Origin: Pseudoduganella flava
GTDB taxonomy: Bacteria; Pseudomonadota; Gammaproteobacteria; Burkholderiales; Burkholderiaceae_D
Reading direction: 5' to 3'
DNA length: 64,000 nucleotides
Assembly: GCF_007830495.1 (NCBI RefSeq)
Contig: NZ_VLKW01000016.1
Coordinates: 1 to 64,000 of the forward strand
Below are positions 49,432-57,626 of the stretch, in pieces. The position numbers and the translations under genes were made by a program. The notes under the pieces are model-generated. The model ran no database searches, had not been told where the DNA came from, and saw only the letters and a program-made list of their open reading frames with translations. Each line of letters starts with the position of its first letter. Position 1 is the first letter of the stretch.

Positions 49432-50781
49432 TCAGAGCCCTGAGCGCAGCGTTTGCAGCAGAGCCGGTGCGTGCGGCCCCTGCGCCAGGCGGTCGGCCAG
49501 CTTGGCCAGTTGCAGGCGGTTGCGCTGGCTGAAGGCGTCGGGGATCGCGGCGATATCGGCAGCGATCATGCTGGCAGCCTGTTCGATCCGCCCAACGGAT
49601 GAGCTTGTGTCCGATTCCGGGGTCGACCCCAGGGTGGACACGGGCTCTGCCGTAGCCTCCAGCAGCGCCGTCAAATACGTGACGCCCCATTGCAGCCGCG
49701 TGGCAGTGCCCGGCGCGGTGCGCCACGCTTGCTCGTACCAGTCCAGCATCGCGGCCGTGTCGCCGCGCCGGCGGGCACCGGAGGCCAGGTACAGCATCAG
49801 GTAGTACGGTGCCAGCGCGCCCGGCAGTTCGGCTTGCAGCAGCGCCTGCGCTTCGTCGTGCAGGCCGGCGTCGTTCAGCGCGCTGTAGGCCGTGTTGACG
49901 AGCGTGTGGCGTTCATACGGCGTTTCGGCGGCGGCCAGCGCGTCGTGGACTGCGGCGCGCATCCGTTCGGGCATGCCGGGTGCCGGGTGGCCCACGCGGG
50001 CCATGCGCATTTGCAGCCGCACGGCCAGCAAGCGGTCGGACGTGGACAGCCACATGTCGTCCGCCCACGCCTGCGCCAGGTCGAACAGCAAACCCGCCAC
50101 CTGCGCATTGCCGGACTGGCGCACCAGGTTGCCGTGGTTGAAGAAGATGTCGCGGTTGGCGCGCACGAACTCGGCGTCACGGCACAGGTCCACCAGCCAC
50201 GATGCCGCGGCCGGGTCGGCGTGCAGTGCCAGCGCCAGCAAGCGCAGGCGGGAAGCCGCGGCGGGCACCGGGCACGCTTGCGCCAGCGCCTGCAACACGT
50301 CGTGGACGGGGCGCCCTTGCAGCAGCACGCCTTCATCCGTGTCCCACGCGTAGTGAGCCAGCAGCGTCCATTCGGCGGCGGCAAGCGTTCGGGAACCGTC
50401 CAGCGCGGCGGCCAGCGAGGCCGAGGCGCTGTGTGACGCGTCGAGCGCGCCGTCGAGCAGCGTGACGAACATGTCGCCATCGATCTCGCCCGGCAGCCGC
50501 GTGACTTCGACGCCGCCGGGGGTGTACAACACGAGCGTGGGATAGCTGCGCAGTTTCAGGCGCTGCGCCAGCGCCTGGGCGCCGGGGACGTCGCCATCGA
50601 TCCACACGGGAACGACGGCGCGCATCCGCTCGGCGAATTCATCGTGCGCGAAGATGTCGGCCTTGACGCGGTTGCACGGCGGACACCACACGGCGCCCCA
50701 GTACAGCAGCAGCGGCTTGCCCGTGGCGCGCGCCTTGGCGGCCGCTGCCTCGAAGCCCTCTTCCCACGCGACGACGCCCAT
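49432..50781 (-). CDS. thioredoxin-fold protein with helical C-terminal repeat domain
   Basis: This 449-residue protein has an N-terminal thioredoxin domain (about 1-120) with active site WGAVWCPPCNRVK (CPPC) and cis-Pro in LRSYPTLVLY. It has no signal peptide. The rest (about 130-449) is helical and TPR-like, e.g. YERHTLVNTAYSALNDAGLHDEAQALLQAEL. Residues about 377-397 are encoded by a REP-like repeat. The start at 50781 overlaps the folE stop by one base, so folE and this gene are probably coupled. The role is unknown, likely thiol-disulfide chemistry. Confidence 0.82.
   Translation of the reverse strand: MGVVAWEEGFEAAAAKARATGKPLLLYWGAVWCPPCNRVKADIFAHDEFAERMRAVVPVWIDGDVPGAQALAQRLKLRSYPTLVLYTPGGVEVTRLPGEIDGDMFVTLLDGALDASHSASASLAAALDGSRTLAAAEWTLLAHYAWDTDEGVLLQGRPVHDVLQALAQACPVPAAASRLRLLALALHADPAAASWLVDLCRDAEFVRANRDIFFNHGNLVRQSGNAQVAGLLFDLAQAWADDMWLSTSDRLLAVRLQMRMARVGHPAPGMPERMRAAVHDALAAAETPYERHTLVNTAYSALNDAGLHDEAQALLQAELPGALAPYYLMLYLASGARRRGDTAAMLDWYEQAWRTAPGTATRLQWGVTYLTALLEATAEPVSTLGSTPESDTSSSVGRIEQAASMIAADIAAIPDAFSQRNRLQLAKLADRLAQGPHAPALLQTLRSGL
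49591..49653. repeat. palindromic REP-like repeat, copy 4, inside a coding sequence
   Basis: GAGCTTGTGTCC (49601-49612) and GGACACGGGCTCTGCCGT (49636-49653) match the flanks of the copy at 14419. GTGTCC pairs with GGACAC, and the core GGGGTCGACCCC (49619-49630) is self-complementary. CCCAACGG at 49591-49598 matches the head of the copies at 18832 and 40055. The element is read in frame by the thioredoxin-like gene. Confidence 0.75.
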
Positions 50782-51344
50782 CAGTCGCGGGCCAGCGCCA
50801 GGAACTCGGTGCGCAGCGCCAGGTTCGGCTGCAGCTCGCCCAGCATCGCGGACGTGATCGTCTCTTCGCCCGGCGAACGGATGCCGCGGCTTTCCATGCA
50901 CATGTGGCGGCACTTGACGACGACGCCCACCGCCTTCGGCTCCAGCACTTCCATCAGCGTGTTGGCGATCTGCACCGTCATGCGCTCCTGCACCTGCAGG
51001 CGCTTGGCGAAACAATCCACCAGGCGGGTCAGTTTCGACAGCCCGACGATCTTACCGTTCGGCACATAGCCGACGGTGGCCTTGCCGAAGAACGGCGCCA
51101 GGTGGTGTTCGCAATGGCTGTAGACGGGGATGTTGCGCACGACGATCAGCTCGTTGTACTGCTCCGCACCGTCCTCGAACGCCTTCAGGATCTCGACGGG
51201 ATCCTGCTCATAGCCGGACGTCCAGTGCTTCCACGCCTTGGCAACGCGGTGCGGGGTTTCCGCCAGTCCCGGACGGTCCGGATCCTCGCCGAGCGAGGTC
51301 AGGAATCGGCGCCAGTCTTGGTCGGAAAAAGAATCTTTAGACAT
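50781..51344 (-). CDS. folE: GTP cyclohydrolase I
   Basis: This 187-residue enzyme converts GTP to dihydroneopterin triphosphate, the first step of folate biosynthesis. Signature blocks are visible: VRNIPVYSHCEHHLAPFFGKATVGYVPNGKIVGLSKLTRLVDCFAKRLQVQERMT and CRHMCMESRGIR, including the zinc-binding Cys and His residues. The length is normal for FolE type IA. It is transcribed into the thioredoxin-like gene. Confidence 0.97.
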   Translation of the reverse strand: MSKDSFSDQDWRRFLTSLGEDPDRPGLAETPHRVAKAWKHWTSGYEQDPVEILKAFEDGAEQYNELIVVRNIPVYSHCEHHLAPFFGKATVGYVPNGKIVGLSKLTRLVDCFAKRLQVQERMTVQIANTLMEVLEPKAVGVVVKCRHMCMESRGIRSPGEETITSAMLGELQPNLALRTEFLALARD

Positions 51345-51401
51345 GATGAATGCTGCTCAATTGAAAGGGGATCGCGAGAGTATACAGAAAATAGTCTTGC
51401 T

Positions 51402-52211
51402 TCACCGGCCCGCCTGCCGCGGCCGGTAGGCGCCGATCAGCTCGCTGGCGATGGAGACGCCGGGCGGGATCTCGGGAAATTCATCGTCCGGGCCGAACCA
51501 GCGCGCCTCGGCGATCTCGGCCGGGTCGGTGCGGATGTCGCCCTCCAGGTACTCGGCCGTGAACGCGATCATCAGCGAATGGGGGAACGGCCACGACTGG
51601 CTGCCGAAATAGCGCAGGTTGTGCACCTTCAAGCCCACCTCTTCCATCACTTCGCGATGGACGGCTTCCTCGGCGCTTTCGCCCGCTTCCAGGAACCCGG
51701 CCAAGGCCGTGAAGCGCTGGTACGGCGACTGGCCGTGCCGGGCCAGCAGCACCGCGTCGCCCTTCCTGATCAGCACCATCATCGCCGGCGAGATGCGCGG
51801 GTAGGCGGTGAAGCCGCACGCGGGGCATCGGCAGGCGCGCTCGCCGGCAACGGCCGTCATCGGCGTGCCGCACACGCCGCAATAGCGGTGCGTACGGGCC
51901 CATTCGGCGATCTGGGCGGCGCGCCCGGCCAGCGCGACGAACGCATCATCCTTCACGCCGAACAGCGCACGCAAGCCATGCCAGTCGTGAGCATCGTCGG
52001 GCAGGGCTTCGTCATCCGTCCACGCGACCTGGCAATAGCGGCCCTGCCACAGGCCCACCGGGTGCACGCGCTCCGGCGGCGCCAGCGTGGCCGGCAACGC
52101 CAGGTCGGCACTGCGCAGCAGCAGGCGGCCACGGTGGAACAGGAAAGTCAGTGGATCGTCGCTCGGCTGGGGCGCGAGCAGGGGCGTGAAATCGGCGGGA
52201 GTCATCAGCAT
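51402..52211 (-). CDS. nudC: NAD(+) diphosphatase
   Basis: This 269-residue Nudix hydrolase cleaves NAD(H), and in E. coli removes NAD caps from RNA. It has an N-terminal NUDIX-like domain (about 1-110), a zinc ribbon with four Cys (CGVCG and CRCPACG), the Nudix box GFLEAGESAEEAVHREVMEEVG and the NudC hallmark SQSWPFPHSLM (SQPWPFPxS). No genes are coupled to it. Confidence 0.95.
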   Translation of the reverse strand: MLMTPADFTPLLAPQPSDDPLTFLFHRGRLLLRSADLALPATLAPPERVHPVGLWQGRYCQVAWTDDEALPDDAHDWHGLRALFGVKDDAFVALAGRAAQIAEWARTHRYCGVCGTPMTAVAGERACRCPACGFTAYPRISPAMMVLIRKGDAVLLARHGQSPYQRFTALAGFLEAGESAEEAVHREVMEEVGLKVHNLRYFGSQSWPFPHSLMIAFTAEYLEGDIRTDPAEIAEARWFGPDDEFPEIPPGVSIASELIGAYRPRQAGR

Positions 52212-52409
52212 GCAGCCATCTTACCGCCGTTCCGACGGGCCCGCAGGACACGTTGCAAACACCAATAGTTGCTCTGCGGCGACATTTTCCGTCGGTGTGC
52301 CGTACAACACGGTATGATTATGTTTTCCTGCGGCCGCCGGAGCTGTCTCCTCGGCAGTGCTTGCCGGAATCTCATTCATTTTCCGGCGTCCGGCGCCCCC
52401 GACCTGAAC

Positions 52410-53288
52410 ATGGCCTATCCCAAAGTCAGCATCGTCATCCCCTCCTACAAAGTCGATCATTTCGAAGCCTGCCTGCGCTCGGCGATCGGCCAGAGCTACC
52501 CGAACATCGAGGTCACCGTCAGCGACAACTGCCCCACCGAGGGCATCCGCGAGATCTGCGCGCGGTATCCGCAGGTGATCTACCAGCGCAACACGGCGAC
52601 GCGCAGCGACAACGTGCTGCAGGCGATGTATGCGGCGAAGGGCGACTTCATCAAGCCGCTGTTCGACGACGACGTGCTGCACCCGTTCTGCGTCGAGCGC
52701 ATGGTGGCCGCGTTCCAGGGCCGCGACGACGTGACGATGGTGTTCTCGGCATCGCAGGTGATCGACATCTCGAACCAGCGCATCGAAACGCGCCGCCCGT
52801 ACGAGGCCAGCGGCACGATCGCCGGCCGCGACCTGCAGCGCAGCATGACCTTGGGCATGTGCAACTACGTGGGCGAATACACGACGATCATGTTCCGCCG
52901 CACCACGCTGTGGAAAATCGCGCCGCACGACCTGTTCAAGGTGGGCTCGCACGATTGCACGCGCGGGCTGGCCGACGTGGCGACCTATTACAATCTGACG
53001 GCCGGGGCCAGCGCGTTCTACATCGACGAGGAACTCTCGTACTTCCGGCGCGATCCGGCGCTGCAGTCGAATTCGAACATCAACGCGAACCCGAACTTCG
53101 GCTATTGCTTCTCCGACTATCTGGACCTGCTGCTGGCCGCCCATGAAACGGGCGTGATCACGACGGAGGAACTGCTGGCCACCGAACCGCGTGCACAGGC
53201 CGTGTCGATCCAGCTGTCCGGCGTGTTCGACCAGATCGTGCGTTCGTACGAGCGCCTGCAGGCTTACGTGCAACCGTTGAAGGGGTAA
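52410..53288 (+). CDS. glycosyltransferase family 2
   Basis: This 292-residue GT-A enzyme has KVSIVIPSYKVDHFEACLRSAIGQSYPNIEVTVSDN at the start. The metal-binding DxD-like motif is FDDDVLHPFCVERM, and SQVIDISNQ...YFRRDPALQSN lies in the acceptor half. It has no transmembrane segments. It is first in the fdtA/fdtB group, so it may transfer the sugar those genes make. The ATG at 52410 is chosen over the longer frame because the family starts there. Confidence 0.88.
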   Translation: MAYPKVSIVIPSYKVDHFEACLRSAIGQSYPNIEVTVSDNCPTEGIREICARYPQVIYQRNTATRSDNVLQAMYAAKGDFIKPLFDDDVLHPFCVERMVAAFQGRDDVTMVFSASQVIDISNQRIETRRPYEASGTIAGRDLQRSMTLGMCNYVGEYTTIMFRRTTLWKIAPHDLFKVGSHDCTRGLADVATYYNLTAGASAFYIDEELSYFRRDPALQSNSNINANPNFGYCFSDYLDLLLAAHETGVITTEELLATEPRAQAVSIQLSGVFDQIVRSYERLQAYVQPLKG

Positions 53289-53292
53289 CACG

Positions 53293-53715
53293 ATGGGAAT
53301 GATGGAACAGTGCCGTATCATCGACCTGCCGAAGCACTCGGACCCGCGCGGCAACCTGTCCGTCGTCGAAGGCGGCATCCACGTACCGTTCGACATCGAG
53401 CGCGTGTACTACCTGTACGACGTGCCGGGCGGCTCGTCGCGCGCCGGCCACGGCCACGTCGAGCTGCAGCAGCTGATGATCGCGATGTCCGGCAGCTTCG
53501 ACGTGATCGTCGACGACGGCTACGAACGCAAGAAATTCCACCTGAACCGTTCGTACTACGGCCTGTACATCCCGAAGCTGATGTGGCGCGAGGTGGAGAA
53601 CTTCTCGTCCGGCGGCGTGTGCCTCGTGATGGCGTCGACGAAGTTCGACCGCGGCGATTACTACTATGACTACAACGAGTTCGCTGCGATGGTGCGCAGC
53701 CGGGCTCAGACCTGA
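53293..53715 (+). CDS. sugar 3,4-ketoisomerase (FdtA/QdtA-type cupin)
   Basis: This 140-residue cupin contains IDLPKHSDPRGNLSVVEGG, SRAGHGHVELQQLMIAMSGSFDVIVDDG and YGLYIPKLMWREVENFSSGGVCLVMAS, the WxcM/FdtA pattern. Such enzymes move the keto group of dTDP-4-keto-6-deoxyglucose from C4 to C3. The next gene is a PLP aminotransferase, so the pair should yield a 3-amino-3,6-dideoxyhexose nucleotide. No RmlA or RmlB gene is in the window to supply the substrate. Confidence 0.9.
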   Translation: MGMMEQCRIIDLPKHSDPRGNLSVVEGGIHVPFDIERVYYLYDVPGGSSRAGHGHVELQQLMIAMSGSFDVIVDDGYERKKFHLNRSYYGLYIPKLMWREVENFSSGGVCLVMASTKFDRGDYYYDYNEFAAMVRSRAQT

Positions 53716-53728
53716 CAAGGCTTAGCCC

Positions 53729-54850
53729 ATGAGCGTACCCTTCCTCGATCTCCAGGCCATCAACCTCGCCCAGGCGGCCGAACTGGAGGCCGCGTTCAGC
53801 CGTGTGCTGCGGTCCGGCTGGTTCATCCTCGGCAAGGAAGTCGAGCGCTTCGAAGAGCGCTTCGCCGCCTACTGCAATGCGCGCCACGGCATCGGCGTCG
53901 CCAACGGCCTGGACGCGATCATGCTCGTGCTGCGCGCGTGGGGCGTGGGCCCCGGCGACGAAGTCATCGTGCCCAGCAATACGTTCATCGCCACGTGGCT
54001 GGCCGTGAGCCAGTGCGGCGCGACGCCGGTGCCCGTCGAGCCGGTGGAGGCAACCTACAACATCGACCCGGCCCGCATCGAGCAAGCGATCACGCCGCGC
54101 ACGAAGGCGATCGTCGCCGTACACCTGTACGGCCAGCCGGCCGACATGCCGGCCATCATGGCCATCGCGGAACGCCACGGCATCAAGGTGCTGGAAGACG
54201 CGGCGCAGGCGCACGGCGCGCGCTGCCACGGCGAGCGCACGGGCCACCTGGGCCATGCGGCCGCGTTCAGCTTCTACCCCGGCAAGAACCTGGGCGCCTT
54301 GGGCGACGGCGGCGGCATCGTCACGGACGACGACGCGCTGGCCACGCTGCTGCGCACCTACCGCAACTACGGCTCGCAGAAGAAGTACCACAACCTCGTG
54401 CAGGGCTTCAATTCGCGCCTGGACGAGATGCAGGCCGCGTTCCTGAACGTGAAGCTGGACGTGCTGGACGACGGCAATGCGCACCGCCGCGTGATCGCCG
54501 CCCGCTACGACGCGCAGCTGGCCGGCATCCCCGGCCTGACCTTGCCGGCCGTGCCGGCATGGGCCGAACCCGTGTGGCACCTGTACGTGGTGCGCCATGC
54601 GCAGCGCGATGCGCTCGCCGCGAAACTGGCCGAACGGGGCATCGGCACGATCGTCCACTACCCGATCGCGCCGCACATGCAGCAGGCGTATGCGGAACTG
54701 GGCTTCCAGGAAGGCGCATTCCCGATCGCGGAGGCGATCCACCGCGAGGTACTGAGCCTGCCGATCGGCCCGCACATGACGCTGGAGCAGGCCGATGAAG
54801 TGGCGGCCGCGGTGCGTGCCGTGTGCGCCGAGCTGGGAGCGGCGGCATGA
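53729..54850 (+). CDS. DegT/DnrJ/EryC1/StrS aminotransferase (FdtB/QdtB-like)
   Basis: This 373-residue PLP enzyme has DLQAINLAQAAELEAAFSRVLRSGWFILGKEVERFEERFAAY, GVANGLDAIMLVLRAWGVGPGDEVIVPSNTFIATWLAV, VLEDAAQAHGARCHG and SFYPGKNLGALGDGGGIVTDD, where the Lys binds PLP. It should aminate the C3 keto sugar formed by the preceding enzyme. The stop overlaps the next ATG by four bases. It has no membrane segments. Confidence 0.93.
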   Translation: MSVPFLDLQAINLAQAAELEAAFSRVLRSGWFILGKEVERFEERFAAYCNARHGIGVANGLDAIMLVLRAWGVGPGDEVIVPSNTFIATWLAVSQCGATPVPVEPVEATYNIDPARIEQAITPRTKAIVAVHLYGQPADMPAIMAIAERHGIKVLEDAAQAHGARCHGERTGHLGHAAAFSFYPGKNLGALGDGGGIVTDDDALATLLRTYRNYGSQKKYHNLVQGFNSRLDEMQAAFLNVKLDVLDDGNAHRRVIAARYDAQLAGIPGLTLPAVPAWAEPVWHLYVVRHAQRDALAAKLAERGIGTIVHYPIAPHMQQAYAELGFQEGAFPIAEAIHREVLSLPIGPHMTLEQADEVAAAVRAVCAELGAAA

Positions 54851-55401
54851 GCGAACCGCGCTTCGTCCGCCCGCGCGCCGTGCGCGGCAACAAGCTCGTG
54901 TTCCGTGACGCGCAACCGGGCGATGCGGAGTTCATCCTGGCCTTGCGCACCGACTCGCGCAAGAACCGCTACCTGTCGGCCACGTCGCCGGACGTGGCGA
55001 AGCAGGCGGCCTGGCTGGAACGCTACGCCACCGACCCGGAACAGATCTATTTCATCATCGAGAACCTGGAAGGCAAACCGGTCGGCACGGTGCGCCTGTA
55101 CGACCGCCGCGGCCATTCGTTCTGCTGGGGTTCGTGGATCAAGGCGGACGATGCGCCATCGGGCTTCGGCATCGAGTCGGCGCTGATGGTGTACCACTAC
55201 GCGCTGCACCTGGGCTTCACGGCCGCGCACTTCGACGTGCGGCGCGACAATGCCGGCGTGCTGAGTTTCCACCAGCGCTTCGGTGCGAAGATCGTCGACG
55301 AGAACGAACTCGATTACTTCTTCGAGATCGACCTCGATGCGATCCGCGCGACGCTGGACAAGTTCAAGTCCTTCCTGCCGGACGGCATCCGCATCGAGTG
55401 A
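54847..55401 (+). CDS. GNAT-family N-acetyltransferase
   Basis: This 184-residue protein has the GNAT fold: LVFRDAQPGDAEFILALRTDSRKNRYLSAT at the start, AWLERYATDPEQIYFIIENLEGKPVGTVRLYD and ALHLGFTAAHFDVRRDNAGVLSFHQRFGAKI. It probably acetylates the amino sugar from the preceding two steps. Its place in a FdtA-FdtB-acetyltransferase trio is notable because Fuc3N acetylation elsewhere usually uses a hexapeptide-repeat enzyme (FdtC). It overlaps the aminotransferase by four bases. Confidence 0.86.
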   Translation: MSEPRFVRPRAVRGNKLVFRDAQPGDAEFILALRTDSRKNRYLSATSPDVAKQAAWLERYATDPEQIYFIIENLEGKPVGTVRLYDRRGHSFCWGSWIKADDAPSGFGIESALMVYHYALHLGFTAAHFDVRRDNAGVLSFHQRFGAKIVDENELDYFFEIDLDAIRATLDKFKSFLPDGIRIE

Positions 55402-55499
55402 GCGCCTGGCAAAACCGCCATGGCTGCGTCGCAGCGTCTTGCCGTACCGGCGTACTGTCTTCGACGCTGCGCCTTGCCCTGACGGCTTTGTCAGGCGCT
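55401..55499. repeat. nested inverted repeat between convergent genes
   Basis: Outer arms AGCGCCTG (55401-55408) and CAGGCGCT (55492-55499) enclose an inner pair, CGCAGCGTC (near 55430) and GACGCTGCG (near 55463). It fills the space between the acetyltransferase and the FAD-oxidoreductase stop codons. It could end transcription from both sides or be a repeat; there is no T-run. Confidence 0.55.
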
Positions 55500-55507
55500 C
55501 CAATGAT

Positions 55508-56773
55508 TCAGGTGCCTGCCGCGTTGTAACCGCTCAGCAGGCTCTGGTTGCTCCACAAATAATCCCACTCGCCGAAACGCCCGCAGGTGCGTACGCCCTG
55601 CTCGCGCAGCCAGTCGCGCACCGCGGCGCGGCGCTCTTCCATGCCCAGGTCGAAGATCACGTTGCCCCAGGCGAGGCGGCGGTGGTCGACGAACAGGATG
55701 TCGTCTTCCGTCGCCAGGCCCATCTTCTTCAGCGCATACACGGTGTTCTCGCGCAGCGCCTCGGGCGTGTAGCGCGATGCGCGGCCGCGCGAGTACACCT
55801 CGAACTGCAGCGAGCCGCAGCCAGCGGGGGCGTTCTCGGGCGATTTGACGGACGGCGAATAGGCGCGGCTGGCGGCGATGTCGCCGTCGTAGATGTAGAA
55901 CCACAGCTCGCGCGTGACCTCGCGCTTGAAGCCCACCGACAGCAGGTCGATCGACGTCGCTTCCAGTGTGTCCGCGGCCTGCTGCACGCTCTCCGGCGCA
56001 CCGGCGCACATCGGCACCAGCAGCGGCAGCGGCAGCGTGCTGACGAGCTGCTGGTATTGCAGCGCCTGGCCGTTCGCGAATTCGACCACGCGGCGCACCG
56101 GGTCGATCGCGGTCACGCGATAACCGTAGCGGATCGTGGCCGCGTCGATCAGCGGGGCGATGAACGCCTTGTAGCCGCCGGCCGCCGGGTAGCGCATCTC
56201 TTTCGTGTAGTACGTGTTCGGCGTATCGGCCGTCATCATGCCGAACGCGATCTCGTCGAGCTCCGCGCGGCGCATGCGGTTGCCGATCCACGTCGTCGAC
56301 AGCTGGCGCGCCGGCGTGGCCCAGTATTTGTCCGTGTAGCGCAGCGGGTAGCGCTCGGCGATCATGTCGCCGTACTGGTGGCGCAGCCACGCTTCGTAAT
56401 CGGCCACGTCGCCGCCTTCCGGCCGCGCCAGGAACGATTTCAGCAGCGCCACGCGCTCCTCCGCCGGCAGCGGGTACAGGTTGTTCTGCACCGGGTGCTT
56501 CAGCCAGCGGCCATCCTCGAAGCACGTCGAGTCGGCTGGGTGCGTCAGGTAAGGGGTGCGGTCGAAGATCTCGCGCACCTTCGGCTCGCTGGCGAACGAC
56601 AGGTGCACCGCGTGATCGAAGCGGAAGCCGTCGATCGTGAAGTTGTCCAGCAGCCCGCCGGCGCTCGCGCGCTCTTCGACGATCACCGCGTCGCGGCCCA
56701 GTTCACGGGCGCGCAGCGCGGCACCCAGGCCGGCGATCCCCGCGCCGAGGATCAGAATGTCGACCTGTTCCAT
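55508..56773 (-). CDS. FAD-dependent protoporphyrinogen oxidase/UDP-galactopyranose mutase-like protein
   Basis: This 421-residue protein has the dinucleotide motif DILILGAGIAGLGAALRARELGRDAVIVEE. GGLLDNFTIDGFRFDHAVHLSF and YRYTDKYWATPARQL-like blocks place it with amine-oxidase-type flavoproteins, including UDP-galactopyranose mutase and FAD-linked sugar enzymes. The reaction is not clear; its setting in a sugar-nucleotide cluster suggests a carbohydrate substrate. It is the last gene of the minus-strand CDP-sugar group. Confidence 0.78.
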   Translation of the reverse strand: MEQVDILILGAGIAGLGAALRARELGRDAVIVEERASAGGLLDNFTIDGFRFDHAVHLSFASEPKVREIFDRTPYLTHPADSTCFEDGRWLKHPVQNNLYPLPAEERVALLKSFLARPEGGDVADYEAWLRHQYGDMIAERYPLRYTDKYWATPARQLSTTWIGNRMRRAELDEIAFGMMTADTPNTYYTKEMRYPAAGGYKAFIAPLIDAATIRYGYRVTAIDPVRRVVEFANGQALQYQQLVSTLPLPLLVPMCAGAPESVQQAADTLEATSIDLLSVGFKREVTRELWFYIYDGDIAASRAYSPSVKSPENAPAGCGSLQFEVYSRGRASRYTPEALRENTVYALKKMGLATEDDILFVDHRRLAWGNVIFDLGMEERRAAVRDWLREQGVRTCGRFGEWDYLWSNQSLLSGYNAAGT

Positions 56774-56786
56774 GTTGCAGTCCTTC

Positions 56787-57626
56787 TCACACCTTCAGTT
56801 GATTCATGTACGTGGCCAGACTGTCCTGCCAGGCCGGCATCGGCGCCAGGCCCGCCAGTTCGCTGCGCCAGTTGACGGCCGCTTCGTTGTCGGACACGCG
56901 CGCCACGCGGTTGAAGTGCGCCGCATCGGCCGGCAGTACCGGCACGTCGACGCCCGCCAGCCGGACGATCTCGCTGACGTAGGCATGGCGCGTCGCCACG
57001 CCTTCGCCCACGCAGTTGAAGATGCCGGCCTGCCCCAGCGCCAGCAGTTCCAGCAGCCGGCGCGCCACGTCGCCCACATAGGTCGGGTTGCCCTGCTGCT
57101 GCGCGTTCGAGCGCAGCGGGGTGGTGCCGGCGGCGCGCGCTTCCTCGATGCGCCGCGCGACGAAATTCTTCGGGTTTTCCGGTGGGCCGCCGAACAGCCA
57201 GCCCACGCGCAGCACGAGCGCATCCGGGCAGATGCGCAGCACGCTCTGCTCGGCCAGCAGCTTGCTGCGGTGATGGTGGGTGGTCGGCACGGCAGGCTCG
57301 TACTCCGTATACGGCGTCATCGCCGCGGCGCCATATACGCCGGTGCTGGAGATGAACACCATCCGCTTGCCGCGCCGCGCGGCCGATTGCGCCAGCAGTT
57401 CCGTCAATGCGAGATTGTCGCGATAGCACGTGGCGGGATCGCGTTCGCACTGTTCCACATTGGTGTTCGCGGCCGCGTGCACGAGCACGTCGATGCCGTC
57501 GAACAGCGCGTCGTTGTTGCGTGGCTCACGCCAATCGAGTGCGCTGCGAGCCAGGGGCCGGCATTCCGCCTGGCGCATCAATTCGCCGCCGAGCAGGCCG
57601 CCGGCGCCGGTCAACAGTATTGTCAT
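56787..57626 (-). CDS. RmlD-like NAD-dependent sugar epimerase/reductase with His in place of catalytic Tyr
   Basis: This 279-residue extended SDR has glycine motif LLTGAGGLLGGELM, DVLVHAAANTNVEQCERDP, then FISSTGVYGA. The YxxxK triad reads HHHRSKLLAEQ, with His where Tyr is expected. Later GNPTYVGDVARRLLELL resembles RmlD-type enzymes. The start at 57626 is preferred over a GTG upstream and overlaps the cupin gene's stop region by four bases. It probably acts on the CDP-4-keto sugar made by the adjacent enzymes, if it is catalytically active. Confidence 0.8.
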   Translation of the reverse strand: MTILLTGAGGLLGGELMRQAECRPLARSALDWREPRNNDALFDGIDVLVHAAANTNVEQCERDPATCYRDNLALTELLAQSAARRGKRMVFISSTGVYGAAAMTPYTEYEPAVPTTHHHRSKLLAEQSVLRICPDALVLRVGWLFGGPPENPKNFVARRIEEARAAGTTPLRSNAQQQGNPTYVGDVARRLLELLALGQAGIFNCVGEGVATRHAYVSEIVRLAGVDVPVLPADAAHFNRVARVSDNEAAVNWRSELAGLAPMPAWQDSLATYMNQLKV

